64,000 bases of DNA from Loripinus fragilis. Taxonomy: Eukaryota; Mollusca; Bivalvia; Lucinida; Lucinidae. The notes below the pieces were generated by a model, which saw nothing but the letters and a program-made list of their open reading frames with translations, ran no database searches and was not told where the DNA came from. A program made the translations under genes and the position numbers. The first letter of the stretch is position 1, and the number at the start of each line of letters is the position of its first letter. The stretch spans positions 69,823,254 to 69,887,253 of the forward strand of contig OZ026518.1 in the NCBI GenBank assembly GCA_964019695.1. The letters run 5' to 3'. This document shows positions 1 to 12,236 of this stretch, piece by piece.

Positions 1-900
1 TATGTTTAATAAAAATGGCGGCTCAATCCCAGTGTGCACCGAGCGAAAGGCGACAGGTTTGTATGTGCTAGCATGCTTCCTGTTGGCGACAATGGGTGAA
101 CAATGGTCGCACTATGCAGAAAGACCACTCAAAATTTGTGGGATAATCCATCAGAATCAACAGGGTTAAGACGCAGTGCATTTATATGGACTGGCGTTTA
201 AACAGCTTCCTATTCTTAATGGAAGCCGTCTCGCTAGGATCCTGAAGTCTTTATGCTTATGAAGCAGATTAAAGCAAACCAATTTAGAAATCAGCCACAA
301 CTTGAGAAAGCCTATCTTCGAGGTACATGTTTGTGGATCAGTTTAGACTCAGACCAGTGTATAACGCGACAGAGACTAGCTTCAATCTTAATTATTTATA
401 TAACAAGTATATATTGTGTACCAATTTCACAGGGGGGGGGGGGCAATGACCATACTGCACAGATAAGAAGGCTAGTTTTCGCCTCTGCTGTTCGCTTTCT
501 GAGTTCTTGTTTGGTTGAGTTGATTGACTGTCTTTGAAAATAGTTTTATATCAGGTAAATATTTCCGCCATTACTTTGTTTATTGGAAATTGGGTCTGTC
601 CATTATATTTTTGGTGCGTGTGCATATCTCAAAGGTGATAAGCAAATTCTTAAACGAGCTTGTTGCTGTGCATCAGCGCAGTAAATCCACAGCCTATACT
701 GTCCAAAAACAGTATTGTAAACAAATGAAATATTCAGGCTACCTGAAGATGTATGTTATAGTGGTATTGGGCGTTAAAAGGACCATTTTCTCAATGACCA
801 CAGCGGCGCAGCCAGAACGCCGAGAAAGTTTTGCACATTAAAGGGAGACTACTGAATCAACCAGTGATTCTTTTCAATTGCGTCCCTTTCCGAAATTGGA
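1..900. other. Intergenic DNA, nothing recognised
   Basis: Low-complexity to unique DNA with a G homopolymer near 432-442. Open frames up to about 105 codons occur but show no familiar domain, signal peptide or codon bias. I see no repeat matching the rest of the window. Confidence 0.5.
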
Positions 901-1140
901 ACTTATCTTGAAGGAAAGAATTTGCTCCCGGAGGGAGCAAATTTTTTCCCTTAAGATGAGTTCCTTATGGTATGGAAATCACTTTTACCATAATAGGTTA
1001 CCTCCCTTGAATGTTACAATTTTAATTACGCATGTGCGTAACTGCGTAATGGGAGCTACGCCAATGGACCGACAAAAATGTTTAACCGTTTTCATTCTGG
1101 ATACCAGTAAACAGGTACTTTGGCAAACGGTGAAGACTCA

Positions 1141-1171
1141 GATGAAATGCCGCATAATGCGGCATTTCATC
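1141..1171. repeat. Perfect 15-bp hairpin
   Basis: Arms 1,141-1,155 and 1,157-1,171 are exact reverse complements (GATGAAATGCCGCAT) around a single A. It resembles a small MITE or the centre of a foldback element. A second, looser inverted repeat (TTTGCTCC / GGAGCAAA) lies near 919-943. Confidence 0.75.
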
Positions 1172-1351
1172 AGGTTCTGCACTGTAGGATAAAATAATCT
1201 TAAAGAACTAATTTATTTTAATCCTTAAGTGTTACCACTCACTAATATGATGACTGTCCCTAGACCTCCCCATAAACCGAAATATAGGTCTTTAAGGGAT
1301 ATTTTGAATATATAATTTGACTTGTGGCCCCTTAAAATGCAAAAGAGGCAA

Positions 1352-1587
1352 CTCCATGCTTATTGGGGAAATCCGTCAGAGCGAAAAAAGGTTACTATTG
1401 CAATATATAAAAAGTGGGTTTGTAACATTTTTATAACGCTTTGACTTGTGATTGCATGGCAATGGAGATAGCTTTCGCTTGCTGTGATCACTATACTTCC
1501 AGGTTTAAAGTGACCCCCGTTTTTGCAGATTTTTCTTTAATGGTGATATTAACAGAAAAGGTAACTACAGAAATAAACTTAAAATGC
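1352..1587 (+). repeat. ~230-bp direct repeat, left copy
   Basis: This segment, beginning CCATGCTTATTGGGGAAATC, is repeated at about 1,897-2,131 with small indels and substitutions. The two copies bracket a 5'-truncated retroelement tail. No further copy was noticed in the window. Confidence 0.8.
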
Positions 1588-1896
1588 ATAAAGCCCCCTC
1601 CCCCCCCCCCCGGTGGCTTAGGTTGTTCGTTCTAAGGCGTTGGTTCTGTTGTTTTTGACTTTTTGTTTATTGTTACTCCCATTGTGGGAGTCTGTAATTG
1701 TTCTATGCTTTGTTGTACGTTACTTTATGTCCATTCTGGTATTGCAATCATCTTGATGGGGAAGAGAGAGCTGGTCGCTTTGCTAAATTTGTCTTCCTGG
1801 TGTCTCGTGATGGTAGAGTGGCTCTTCCTCGCGGTGCCATGGGGTTGTCTGCGGTTTGTGATTGTGGTATTTCCTGATCATACTCAATTACTATCT
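1588..1896 (+). mobile_element. 5'-truncated Penelope-like retroelement 3' tail
   Basis: It starts in the C-rich tract and GGTGGCTTAGG typical of this tail and runs to the end CTGATCATACTCAATTACTA. The same tail occurs at 18,846-19,140 (minus), 32,390-32,697 (minus) and 61,905-62,210 (plus). At 19.1 and 61.9 kb it is continuous with the 3' end of an RT gene, so it is read here as the element's 3' terminus. The ~96-codon open frame inside it recurs in other copies but has stops and frame changes between them, so I do not call it a gene. Confidence 0.7.
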
Positions 1897-2131
1897 TCCA
1901 TGCTTATTGGGGAAATCCGTCAGAATGAAAAGGGTTACTATTGCAATATATAAAAAAATGGTTTTGTAACATTTTATAACGCTTTGATTTGTGATTATGG
2001 CAATGGGATAGCTTTCGCGTGCTGTGATCACTATACATCCAGGTTTTTTAAAAGTGACCCCCGTTTTGCAGATTTTTTTTAATAGTGATATTAATTGAAA
2101 ATGTAACTACAGAAATAAATTTAGATAAAGA
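1897..2131 (+). repeat. ~230-bp direct repeat, right copy
   Basis: Partner of 1,352-1,587. It shares the start CCATGCTTATTGGGG, the internal GCTGTGATCACTATAC and the end AACTACAGAAATAAA. It differs by short indels in A/T runs. Confidence 0.8.
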
Positions 2132-2247
2132 CCGCGCAATTAAATTTTTTTTTTTTCACTTAAATATGACGTTTATATAGCCTTGATATAATTAAGTATG
2201 ACTTATACAGGTTAGTAACTCAGCTATGGTTTACCGCTTATACTAAC

Positions 2248-2485
2248 TGAGCCGTGACATGAGGTTTCCAACATTGTGGTATGTGCGACCAGCAAAGGCT
2301 CACTCCAGCCTGCGTATACGCGCAGTCTGATCAGAGCCTTTGCTTGTCGTTTGAATATTCAATGACCGTTAAGCTACTGATCAATCATTATTTGGAGCTT
2401 CAAAGGTTAAATGGACGCTGCACAGGCTCGTCTGAGTCTACACTTGTCAAAATGTCACATTGATGAAATCACATATCGGGGCTCA
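2248..2485. mobile_element. TIR MITE, ~240 bp (family 1)
   Basis: It begins TGAGCCGTGACAT and ends GGGGCTCA. The terminal ~35 bp form imperfect inverted repeats (TTTCCAACATTGTGGTAT against the reverse complement of the right end). A second copy with better-kept ends is at 32,000-32,237. The interior carries a GATCAGAGCCTTTGCT motif, echoed elsewhere in the window (7.53 kb and 28.98-29.17 kb). Confidence 0.8.
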
Positions 2486-2975
2486 ACTTATAAGATTCAC
2501 TGTACATCTAAAGCGGCCTGTATTCAAAGGCTATTCAAGTAACAGTATTGTCAGTTTACACCGCGTTATAGGCTTGGTTTTATATGTTGTTGTTGTCCTC
2601 TGCGGATTTTCGAAATAATTATTTATTTATTTAAAAAAAAGTATCTTCAGGAATAGGATCAGAGTGTCAAATAGTATGGATCCAGATAATAACCGACATT
2701 TTAGGCTGATCTGGGATCAGATTGTGCGCAAAGTTATGTGAATGAGGTGAATGAGCTTTAGCAGGCAAAAAGTAGATGTAGTTGGAAAGTAAAATGCAAA
2801 TCACAATATGGTGTTTTTTAAATTCAAGTACAATTAGCCGACATTCAAATAGAATGGGTGTGTTTCCCCATGTAATCGTATCCCTGATTAGCTATAATCT
2901 CATCAACTCTCAAATTTTCTTTAATTTTCCTCATTAATGAATTCATAGAAAAGCAACATAATTTGTTTCATTTAC

Positions 2976-3485
2976 TTAAGGACACATGCTACTAAATACT
3001 TCCCACATTGAAATCTTTTCAACACTATGCATACAGTCTGTTTTATGCATGGACTGTCAATTTATTAAATAAAAAGGATATGTCATAATGCTCAACTTTT
3101 CATAATCTCATATGCAAGATTTCAGCATTTTCAGCCTTTAAGTCAATTTTCTGTCATTAATATTAAGCCCGTCATCCAGCATCTTTATTTTAATTTTAAT
3201 TCTTGTGCATGACCTCAAGCTGTTTATAAAATATGAAAAAAAAATGTTTTCCCAAGCCATGGCAAGATACTGCATGACATATTTTGGTAATTCCCCAAAA
3301 TAGGATTTCGATTTTTAGAGTAAATTATGTATTCAAAATCTGAAATTGAAAATCTTAAATTTTTGTTTTAATTTCATGGACTATCATTTTACCTTTTAGA
3401 AAAAAAACAATTGGGGGTCACTATACTAATTATCTTTCAGGAGGGCCACATTTAACCCTGTCCACACAGAGATTAATTCAATATA
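2976..3485 (+). repeat. Dispersed repeat, ~500 bp (copy 1)
   Basis: It shares a long diverged alignment with 26,176-26,733, from TTAAGGACACATGCTACTAA to GAGGGCCACATTTAACCC. No coding content is apparent. Confidence 0.75.
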
Positions 3486-3760
3486 ACAGTAAAAAAGACG
3501 GCAAAGATCAGGACACGATACTATCAAGTACCACACCTGACCCAGGAAACCACATGGGAAAGTAACAAAAATATAATAAATGTCACCAACAAGAGCCAAG
3601 AGGTCAGCCCTTTCCCAGCAGGTGACCACAAGGCAGCAATGAACAGACGAGAAAGCATGAAAAACACAAGACACAAAAATCCAAAAACGTTCCACAAAAG
3701 AAGTACCGCCTTGGAACGGACAGTAATCATATTTTACTGGAGGGGATTATTAATTGGTTT
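3430..3760 (-). mobile_element. Diverged retroelement 3' tail
   Basis: On the minus strand it runs from GTTCCAAGGCGGTA through GGTCACCTGCTGGGAAAGGGC to GTGTCCTGATCTTTGCC. It matches the insertion at 58,937-59,171 and, more distantly, the Penelope-like tails at 1.6, 18.9, 32.4 and 61.9 kb. The 89- and 68-codon minus-strand frames here are part of this repeat. Confidence 0.6.
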
Positions 3761-3984
3761 CATGGAGCCAACCTCACTCTTAGTTCAGATGTGGAACAAG
3801 ACACACATATGCTCGGCCCGCATGAAAGACCCCTAGCATATGAATGCATCATCCCCAAAAGCTTTAAGGAGTGTAGTTTTTGTCATTTATATTATAATTA
3901 CATATTACTGGTATGAAGTAATTCAGCATTACAACGCTTAACTAGAGGACCTGAATGTCCTGAGGCGCTCACCTGATCTCCTTA

Positions 3985-4320
3985 ATAATGTTAAAATAGG
4001 CCAAGGTCAACTTAGGCTTATTAATTAAATAAGTTCTATTTAATATGTATGAGCATAATGACCATTTTGGTCAAATGACCTTTTTACATTTATTTCAAGC
4101 CCCAACGTCATCGGCCTTCTGGTTCCTGAGCTGAAGATTTTTAAAGGGTTTTTACTATATAAGGACATATCGGCCATCTTAGTCATATGACCAGAAGAAT
4201 TTGTATAAATTTATGCTAACTTGTAATAAGGAGTCTTTATATGGAAATTCTGTTCAATAGGCTAAATGGTAATTGAGAAAATTATGTTTTAATATATAGA
4301 TGGGACTTCAATATGAGTGA
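3985..4320 (+). repeat. Dispersed repeat, copy 1
   Basis: It contains CATCGGCCTTCTGGTTC, then AAGATTTTTAAAGGGTTTTTAC and a GGCCATCTTAGTCATATGACC segment. The same order of blocks recurs at 5,050-5,390. The AGATTTTTAAAG block is one I know from high-copy mollusc dispersed repeats (recollection, not a search). Confidence 0.65.
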
Positions 4321-4664
4321 GTTTGAGTCCCGCCTAATCCATATTTTTTTATTAATATGTTGCTGCTTTCTCCTATTGTGGCATTTTTTAGTTATAGAAC
4401 TGTTGAATAGTGTAGTTCTTGTATTTTTTGTTTGCTTTATTTTGATTTTTATCAGTTTATTTCATTTCTGAACAATACATGTAGAAGTATAGCACTTCAT
4501 GTCGTCCTCGAACTCAACTGCTGTGTATGTGTCTTCATCATTTTCAGTCAGAGTGAGAACAATGGGTTCGAGCATCTCATCTCTAGCAATGTCAGATGCC
4601 CAGTAGACCTTCTTTACCTGCTTAACTTGGTCCATGCAGTCACTCCAAATTAAAAAAAAAATGC

Positions 4665-4765
4665 ATGCCTTCGACTGGGCTCAAACACTGGATCTCTGAT
4701 TCATTGGTAACCAAAAAATCTACGACTACTTACCAACGACCTAACCGACTGTGCCAGTTCGGCTA
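4665..4765 (-). repeat. tRNA-derived SINE fragment
   Basis: On the minus strand a box-A-like segment (TGGCACAGTCGGTTAGG) and a box-B-like segment (GTGTTTGAGCCC, complement of 4,677-4,688) have tRNA-like spacing. The intervening stem is degenerate, so this is SINE-like and not a tRNA gene. Confidence 0.6.
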
Positions 4766-5049
4766 TAGACTTTATGTGTTAAAATAATATATTGAAATGT
4801 TAATAAACATCTGACACCCCTATTTCTAGGATTAGTTCAATATAAATAGAATTAGTCACGTCTCAAAGCAATTTGGATATCTGTACCTTGGTTGAAAGGC
4901 CAAAGGTCAATCTTGACCTTTGGAACTTATTTATAGCCATTGTCACGGTATGTTTAACATATCTAGTAAGAATAATGACTATGGCTTCAATAGATTTAAA
5001 AAAAAACCTTTAAAAATCTTAAATGCATTAGGAAGCAAATCTGACCTTG

Positions 5050-5390
5050 ACGTTAAGTAGATCAAGGTCAACCTAGGATTATCATTTGAACAAACTTGGT
5101 AGGCCCCACATCCTCGATGCTACATACCAAGTCCCAAGGTCATCGGCCTTCTGGTTCTGGAGAAGAAGATTTTAAAGGGTTTTTACCATATATAGGCGTG
5201 GCGGCCATTTTGGTCATGTGATCAGGACTATTTAAATAAACTTTCGTTCCCGCATCCAAAGGAGTCTCCATATGAAATTTGAGTTTAACTGGCCCAGTGG
5301 TTTCAGAGAAGAATATGTTTGAAAATGTTGACAACGGATGGATGAAGGAATGACTGGTATACTATTACCCAATCCACGAGCCTTCAGGTC
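5050..5390 (+). repeat. Dispersed repeat, copy 2
   Basis: Parallel to 3,985-4,320: CATCGGCCTTCTGGTTC, AGATTTTAAAGGGTTTTTACC and GGCCATTTTGGTCATGTGATC, followed by TGGCCCAGTGGTTTCAGAG. The 64-codon minus-strand frame inside is incidental. Confidence 0.65.
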
Positions 5391-5414
5391 ATGTGAGCTA
5401 AAAAGAGAGAGAAA

Positions 5415-5462
5415 AACAATATATAAAAGGTGCTCACCCGAGAATCGACCCTGGTTCTCTTT
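5415..5462 (-). repeat. 5'-truncated tRNA-type SINE
   Basis: The minus strand reads AGAGAACCAGGGTCGATTCT followed by CGGGTGAGCACC. This matches the box-B half of the SINE at 26,838-26,907. The box-A half is missing. Confidence 0.55.
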
Positions 5463-5469
5463 TTAAAAT

Positions 5470-6120
5470 TTTGGATAGCAGTAGACTGAACAATGCCTAA
5501 ATGAGATGCGCCATTGGTTTAGATCAAATCCTGGGAGAACTGTTTAAACCTGGTCAATATTTACATTCTACAAAAATCACCTGTACAAAATGAATGGGTG
5601 GAGAGGTTTGTGGTATAGATTTTCGCTGAATCAGCGGATTTAGATATTTTGTAGGCTAGTTAATATGGTAATAGCAAATGCAAATATACCACCGTGGCAC
5701 GTGTGTCTATTAAGACAGAAATGGGTATATTCAGAGGGAAATAATTAACTAAACGTTATTCTATTTTACATAGGATTTGTGCCTTAGTTAAAAATCAGGG
5801 CTTCCGAAACAAACATTTAGTTACGTGGTGTGCATTAACATCTGCGTTCGTCTACGTAAAGATTCAAGTTCCTTAAAAAAGAATTACGGGGTCACTTAAA
5901 CCCCGGAAGCACAGTCACTGTAATAGAAATGAGCTATAAAGAGTTTGTTCATAGCTGATGGTCAAATATTAAATATGCGTTTAATCATAATTTCTAGAGG
6001 TATGAATTTAGACTGAACCTTCAAAACGTTGTCCCAAAAAAAGCAAGTCAAACCTCCTGATCAGAATTTCAAAATGAGCGCATACCCTGATCAGACAGTT
6101 TTGATAGTATTTAATATTGG
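5470..6120. other. No feature recognised
   Basis: AT-rich DNA with no convincing frame, repeat partner or structure. Confidence 0.5.
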
Positions 6121-6129
6121 CAAGCGAAA

Positions 6130-7130
6130 ACAAAATCTTACAATAGCACAGTTGACCATCGTACAGTTTTTCAAATCGGAAGCTGCTACTACTGAGCGCT
6201 CAAAAATTGTTAGCTGCTTTACACATTGTTGTGTAAACAGCTTTAAAATATTATTTATGCTTTTGCCTTTTCTTCAGAGATGTCTGCAATTGAAATATAA
6301 AATATACTTCTTTCCATTCCCGCTTCCATTAGGAACCATCTCGGACCCAATAAACACGGACTGGTCACTTACATACAGGTAAATGTATATATAGGAATAA
6401 CGTTGCCGTGGCTCAACGGTAGCTGAACTTTCAAAACTGACGTATGTTGCTGATTAAATAATCATATCTACGTTATTTCTCTGCATATCTTTGAATTTTC
6501 TTCAAAAAGCAATGGTTTAATATATTATCTTTAAGACTATATTGTTATATTTATTGAAAGTTTATCCGCTTTTATGAACATCAGCAAGAAACCTAGGTAC
6601 CTGTTTTAGCTATTTTCGGCACTTTTGGCTGAAAACTGTCAGAAATCAACATAAAAATATGAGAAAACTTCAATAATTTTTACTGTAAATCTTAATATTT
6701 TAGCTTCGTGTACCGGGAGTAACCTCTTATAATCTCGTGTGTGTTCAGAACCAATTTTATTGGCTGTAGTGCTTTGAAATAGCGCTAAAATATAGCCTCG
6801 ACAACATAACTTTGTATTTCCGTCAGTGACCAGTCTGTTTATACTGGGTCCGAGGAACCATCAACCATTTGTTTTTATACAATTATATAATTCAGCAGTC
6901 AAATCAGTGATTTGTTTCATTTTCGCCATGATGAAACACGAATGTTTGCTTTTCTTCTTTTCTGCAGCCAGTTTTCATATTTTCTAACTTAGCGAAAAGA
7001 AAGAGTGACTGTACAGCATCAATGATCAGTTTGTTAATTTTAAAATTTGAGTAAAGCAGCTAACGTTTTTGAGCGTACAGTAGTGGCAGCTTCCGATTTT
7101 AAAAACTGTTCAATGGTCCACTGTGGTAAT
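6130..7130. mobile_element. ~1 kb inverted-repeat (foldback) element
   Basis: The left arm (about 6,130-6,390) and right arm (about 6,810-7,130) are diverged reverse complements. Shared blocks include TCGGAAGCTGCTACTACTG against the complement near 7,080, TTAGCTGCTTTAC, and CTCGGACCCA near 6,340 against TGGGTCCGAG near 6,844. The spacer is ~420 bp. The 117-codon plus-strand frame at 6,029-6,382 lies inside the left arm and is not thought to be coding. Confidence 0.7.
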
Positions 7131-7139
7131 ACGTCCGTC

Positions 7140-7945
7140 TAGAATCTGTCCAGCTAGATGCTACTTTGTTATCTAATGTGCATCAGAACTTACATTTTAA
7201 TGATGTGTTTTATTCTGCCACTGAACTAAACTCTGCACAACGGTATTAAATACCTGTTTGTTGAAGTGTGAGTGCCTTGTTGTGTCCAAAGACATATTTT
7301 TTTTCGAGTACTAGTACTGTCCGAAATAAATGTTAACAACATTTCAACTTATCATGTTATTTAAGAAATGAAGTATTGTACGTGTATATTACTTTCATAT
7401 ATAACAACAGAATGCTTACTTGACTTAATAGTTTGTTACATAAGTACACTGTATGCTCTTGAGCATTGAAGAATAATTTGTGGCTTCTGTAGCAAGTTTT
7501 TATATGATACTTTCCAAAAAGCGAATAGCAAAGGCGCTGATCAGACTGCGCGCATGCGCAGGCTGGTCTTCGCCTGTGTTGTTCACAAACCCCCGAAGAC
7601 AGGTTTTCTCGCGTTGCGTCTCATATTATGCTAATATAGAATACTCTCTTGAAAGCATTGGAAGCACAGTCTGGCACAGCACCTGAACATGTCACCTAAT
7701 TCTTAATCCCTCGTGGCTCAGAGGTTGTTGCACCATTGACCATCCCCACCGTGTAACCCCAGGTATGCTCATATTCGTACAATGATGAAATCAATCAACG
7801 TTGATATACTTTGTTGCCACGAGAGCAGGTGGGCTTAGAACTAGTCCCAATTAGAGACAAACGGAAAGCCAAACACGCTCACATGTAAGCGGACATAATC
7901 ATTATGGAGATAATGGGCAGAATTTGTGTTGAAAATGAACTAGAC
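7140..7945. other. Intergenic DNA with MITE remnants
   Basis: Around 7,535-7,620 a GCGCTGATCAGACTGCGC and CAGGCTGGTCTTCGCCTGTG segment resembles 28,985-29,050. The rest shows nothing recognisable. Confidence 0.45.
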
Positions 7946-7954
7946 TTCGAGCTA

Positions 7955-8460
7955 AAAAAGGTCCTGCTCCCCCCCCCTCGGGAATTTTGCAGACATATCC
8001 TATCTTGAAGAAAAATTCAAGCCGCATCTTTTAAGAGATGTTTGCACTCTGTGCTCCGGGGCGTTAGTCTCTGACAGCCTGTTACATATGTTACTGTAAC
8101 AAACTAAGGAAAAAATCAAAATGAAAGTTTGAGCTACAGAAAGAAGACATTAAACCATCTAATTATTCAAATTTCTTATGTAGTTTGCTATCTGGATGCC
8201 TAAGCTACAAAAAAAGAAGCATTTTAAATAAAAGTACAGCCTTCAATGGTGTTATATGCGTTACATAGATTAAATTTCCCTCTGAAAGTTGAAATCGTGA
8301 CAAACATCATTTCATTTTACAGACGATTTGTGCATTTTTACAAGTGTTTTTAATCTTAGTTTACTAAAATATTCATTTGACTAGTAGAAAAAGCAATGTT
8401 TGCTTTTCTATCTCAAATACATTGTTTTATATGAGCTATTAAACAACCCTACCGCCAATT
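7955..8460 (+). repeat. Subterminal repeat, copy 1
   Basis: Left terminal copy: GGAATTTTGCAGACATATCC, GGGGCGTTAGTCTCTGACAG, TGTTACATATGTTACTG and GGTGTTATATGCGTTACAT appear in that order. The same order is seen in the other copies. Confidence 0.75.
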
Positions 8461-9057
8461 TCAAGTATCCAATTTTGGTATTTATTATTGAAGAAAAATC
8501 TATGAAAATATTTGACGCTCGTGGATATCTTACATTTTGGGCACTGTGTTGCTAATGCAATAAAGAATCATGCATTTGCAAGTTTAACATCAGGATCAGA
8601 GCACTTATTAAAGTATGTAACATAAAGTATGTTACATGGCATAATGAATGAGCAAGGAAATTTTCATGGAAGTAAGAGGTGATATTTCAGAAAAATACCA
8701 TTTTTCACATGTTTTCCTATTAATCTCTAGCCTCTGGTGCCTTAGTCTTAGTTTTAGTAATTACAGTAATTGCTGATAACAAGCCCATGGAATTGTGTTA
8801 CATATGTTATATATAACCTTTTTAATCACATATTTTCTAATGCCTATAATATTAAAATATATAGACATATAGATAGAAAATAATAGTTCTCATTTAAATG
8901 ACACGATTAAATAAATATTCCTATTAAATAAAATTATTCAAAAAAAAATCTTTATTCAAGTCACCCTCACAATGTCTATCATTGTGTCTGCTTCTATGGC
9001 AAAAAAATCACCCATTTTATCACAACCAGTAGAATCATGGCATAGTATTAGGACTGC

Positions 9058-9480
9058 AAACTGAGTACAATCCTGTTCCTCACCACCCCTTTTGGAATTG
9101 TGCAGACATGTCCTACCTTAAAGAACAATTCAAGCTGCATCAAATAAGAGATGTTTGCACTCTATTAACTAGGGGGTTAGCCTGTAATGGTATGATACGT
9201 ATGTTACCATATCAATTTAAAAATAAATGAATTGAAAGTCTGAGAAACAGAAAGAAGACATAAAACTATCTATTTATTTGAATTATTCATGTAGTTTGCA
9301 TGCTGAATACCTTTGATACATAAGAAAAGATTTTTTAAAAAATATACAGCTCATATGGTGTTATATGTGTTACATTAATTAAGATTACTTTTTAAAATTG
9401 GTAATTGTGACAAACATCACTTATAAGCATTTCGTGTGATCCTTCACTTTTGCTATCAAAAGACTTAATTTTCTTTGTAT
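9058..9480 (+). repeat. Subterminal repeat, copy 2
   Basis: Same block order as copy 1, more diverged: GGAATTGTGCAGACATGTCC, GGGGGTTAGCCTGTAATGG, then GGTGTTATATGTGTTACAT. It starts about 1.1 kb inside the left terminus. Confidence 0.7.
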
Positions 9481-9599
9481 GTGTGGCCAGTGCCAGCGTC
9501 AAACAACTTGACTCAGCCAAACTTGAATCCTTAGCATTCTTCAAAAGCAGAAACAGCATGTCAGTCTCATGGTATCAAACACCTGATTAAATGTGGGTT

Positions 9600-10380
9600 T
9601 AATGCCATTTCATATATATGCATACAATGGAGTATGACTCTGGTATATATCTCTTCCTGTGAAGTGGCAAGAGCAATTTAACTGCAGCTGCCTCTGCATC
9701 CATGCTAGTCAAATGATAACTTTGCTCTGATTTTGCAAAATCTATGTCTCTACCGTGTACCTCTAAGAATACTTTAAGATTTCTGACATTGGTCTAACAG
9801 AAATTTGATAGGCTGCTTTTTTGCATCATTTGCCATGGAACCTATCCAGTCTTTTGGTGCTTAAGTCCTCAGGTCTTAGATCAATAGTATTTTGCTGCGC
9901 CCAAAGAACTTTATAAGTTTTCTTTAGTTACAATGTTGACTCTTGGTGGTTTTGGCAGACCGTCTGAAACAATTTCTGTTTCATCTTGAAAGTTATCTGG
10001 TATAAGAGAAAGAATATGAAGTTGGACATTGCCATCAATTATGTTTGCAGTTGGTTGTTTTTTGATGTCAGTACATTGAAGCATGTCTTAAAATAATGTA
10101 AAACCTATGATTTCTCAGTTTTTGCAGCCATATCATTAGCTGTTGCATTCAAAAGAAGGAAAGTGGACTATAGGTAGAATGGGATAACCAGTAGTTCTAT
10201 ATTATGCTCTATGGAAGATTTTTACAGAGTAAACAAGTTGATAAGGTGCCTCATTTCATGATCCATTGAAAACACTGAAATTGAAAACACTTGCCTCTGA
10301 CTGTGCAATAAAAAAGGATGTCACGAAAATGCCCTTGCTCATTTATTATGATGAGTTATATATGTTACATCCTTAAATAA
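9600..10380 (-). pseudogene. Decayed unidentified reading frame inside inverted-repeat element
   Basis: The minus strand keeps long protein-like patches broken by single stops and frame changes. One, at 9,926-10,087, reads MLQCTDIKKQPTANIIDGNV and continues with an acidic stretch to a stop. Others, at about 9,610-9,750, contain SYHLTSMDAEAAAVKLLLPL. Their position in the middle of an inverted-repeat element suggests a former element-encoded protein, perhaps a transposase or accessory protein. I recognise no catalytic motif, and the assignment to a transposon is inference from context only. Confidence 0.4.
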
Positions 10381-11559
10381 GCGCTCTTATCTTAGAAACT
10401 TAGTGAATCATTAAATTGAAAGGGTCTAATTTGCGCTCTGTTCATCCTGCATTTCATTGCTTTACCTGCTGTGATACATCTAGTTCGTTTATCTGAAGGG
10501 AAAGAGTTACCTCAGTTTCAGCACTTCAGAAGTACTAAGACTTCAAATAAATTTTTGAATTCTTGGGGAAAGATAATAAGTGCAGGGACATTATTAGATG
10601 AAAACATGTCGGTTGCATGTATGGAAAGGCTACATTTATAAAAGTTAACCAGCTAAGATATGATTCTTTATCACAGAAATATCGAGTTACATCAGTCCAG
10701 GTACTCATTGCTCTTAATGGCATAGTTTTCCTTCTTGTAAAGCTTTAGTCTTTCTCCTACTTGCAGAGTATCACTTGAAACACATACTCAAAGAGCCAAC
10801 TATTAGGAATTCATATCAGTTTCCGAATGTTCCAAGCCATGAATGCCAAAATTGGGAAGTTGATAATGGCTCATCAATTTTGAGAGGACTGGTGGTAAAA
10901 TTGAATATTTATCTGTAAATGATTGAAATATTGGGTGATGTTTCTACTAGTTGCAAGGAGGCGTGTGATAATAATGATTACCACAGAAGCAGATAGCGAC
11001 AAACGTTTAACATGAGTATTAAATCGATGAGAAATAGTTTGGATCATTTCATTTATTGTATTTTCTTGTAAAAATGTAAAACTATCTTTTCTATTTGTGG
11101 CTCTATATTTAGCATTATATGCACAGTATTAGGAAATGTGTCCAAACGCTCATTGATAACATCTGTAACAACAGTCCATGGGCTTGATAATCAGAAATGA
11201 ATATAATTTCTAGTGTTTTGGCACCAAAGACTTATAAGTACACATTAAGTGTCCTGATCTTAAACTTAATGACATCTTGCAGATATATGAGCAAGAGAGA
11301 CTAAAAAAATGAAAAATATCCACACGCTGTAATCGCTTTCATGTGTTTTACATAAACGGTAATTACAAAATTCGCTTCTCTGTAAAACTGGGAGTAGGGC
11401 TGTGTACTAGCTCCTATAAGACAATATATTTAAGATGGAAAAGCAAACTTGGTTTTTCCTATTCATCAATTGAGTATATGTTTGTAAAATCTAATAAAAC
11501 AGTTTGAAACCAAGTCATAGTAGTTGTTTAACTAAATGATGATAGCCACAATTATAGTT

Positions 11560-11893
11560 TTTACATTATAATTAGGTTCATGTAACGCACATAACACCAC
11601 AGGTAGCCGTATTAATGTTAAACAGCTTCCATATGTAGTAAAGACATCCAGTATAAAGAATATAAGAATGTCAATATATTAGATAATTTTAATTTCTTTT
11701 GGAAGCTCAAACATTCAACTTTCTTATTCTCAAATTGATATAGTAACATATGTAACAAGCTGTTACAGGCTAACGCCCTGACTTACAGAGTGCAAACATT
11801 TCTTATTAAATGCACCTTGAATGGTTACATAAGATGTAATATGTCTGCAGAATTCCAAAGGGGATTAGGATGGAGCAGGCCCTTACTCAGCTT
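11560..11893 (-). repeat. Subterminal repeat, copy 3 (inverted)
   Basis: Reverse complement of the left-end repeat, ending GGAGCAGGCCCTTACTCAGC at 11,893. It contains TAGTAACATATGTAACAAGC and GCTAACGCCCTGACTTACAG. Confidence 0.7.
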
Positions 11894-12099
11894 GATGTCA
11901 AAATACTATTTGATGATTTTACTAATCACGCTAACATATGTAACGCTCTCTGATCTTTAAGACTTGATGACAACTAGCAGATCTATAAGTCTTTATCATA
12001 CGAGCCAGTTTAAAATCCCTAAACAATGTAAGATATCCAACAGCTGCGAGTTTTTTTCACAATTTTAGCTCAAACTTTCAAACTACATTTCCTTTATTC

Positions 12100-12236
12100 A
12101 ATATAGTAACGCATGTAACACGCTGTTTCAGACTAACGCCCCAACATAGAGAGTGCAAACATCCCTTATTCGATGCAGCTTGAGTCGTACTATAAGAAGG
12201 AATATGTCTGCAAAATTCCCTCGAGGAGATTAAACC
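12100..12236 (-). repeat. Subterminal repeat, copy 4 (inverted, short)
   Basis: Contains TAGTAACGCATGTAACACGC, ACTAACGCCCCAACATAGAG and GTCTGCAAAATTCCCTCGAG. Only the outer ~140 bp of the repeat is recognisable. Confidence 0.65.
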
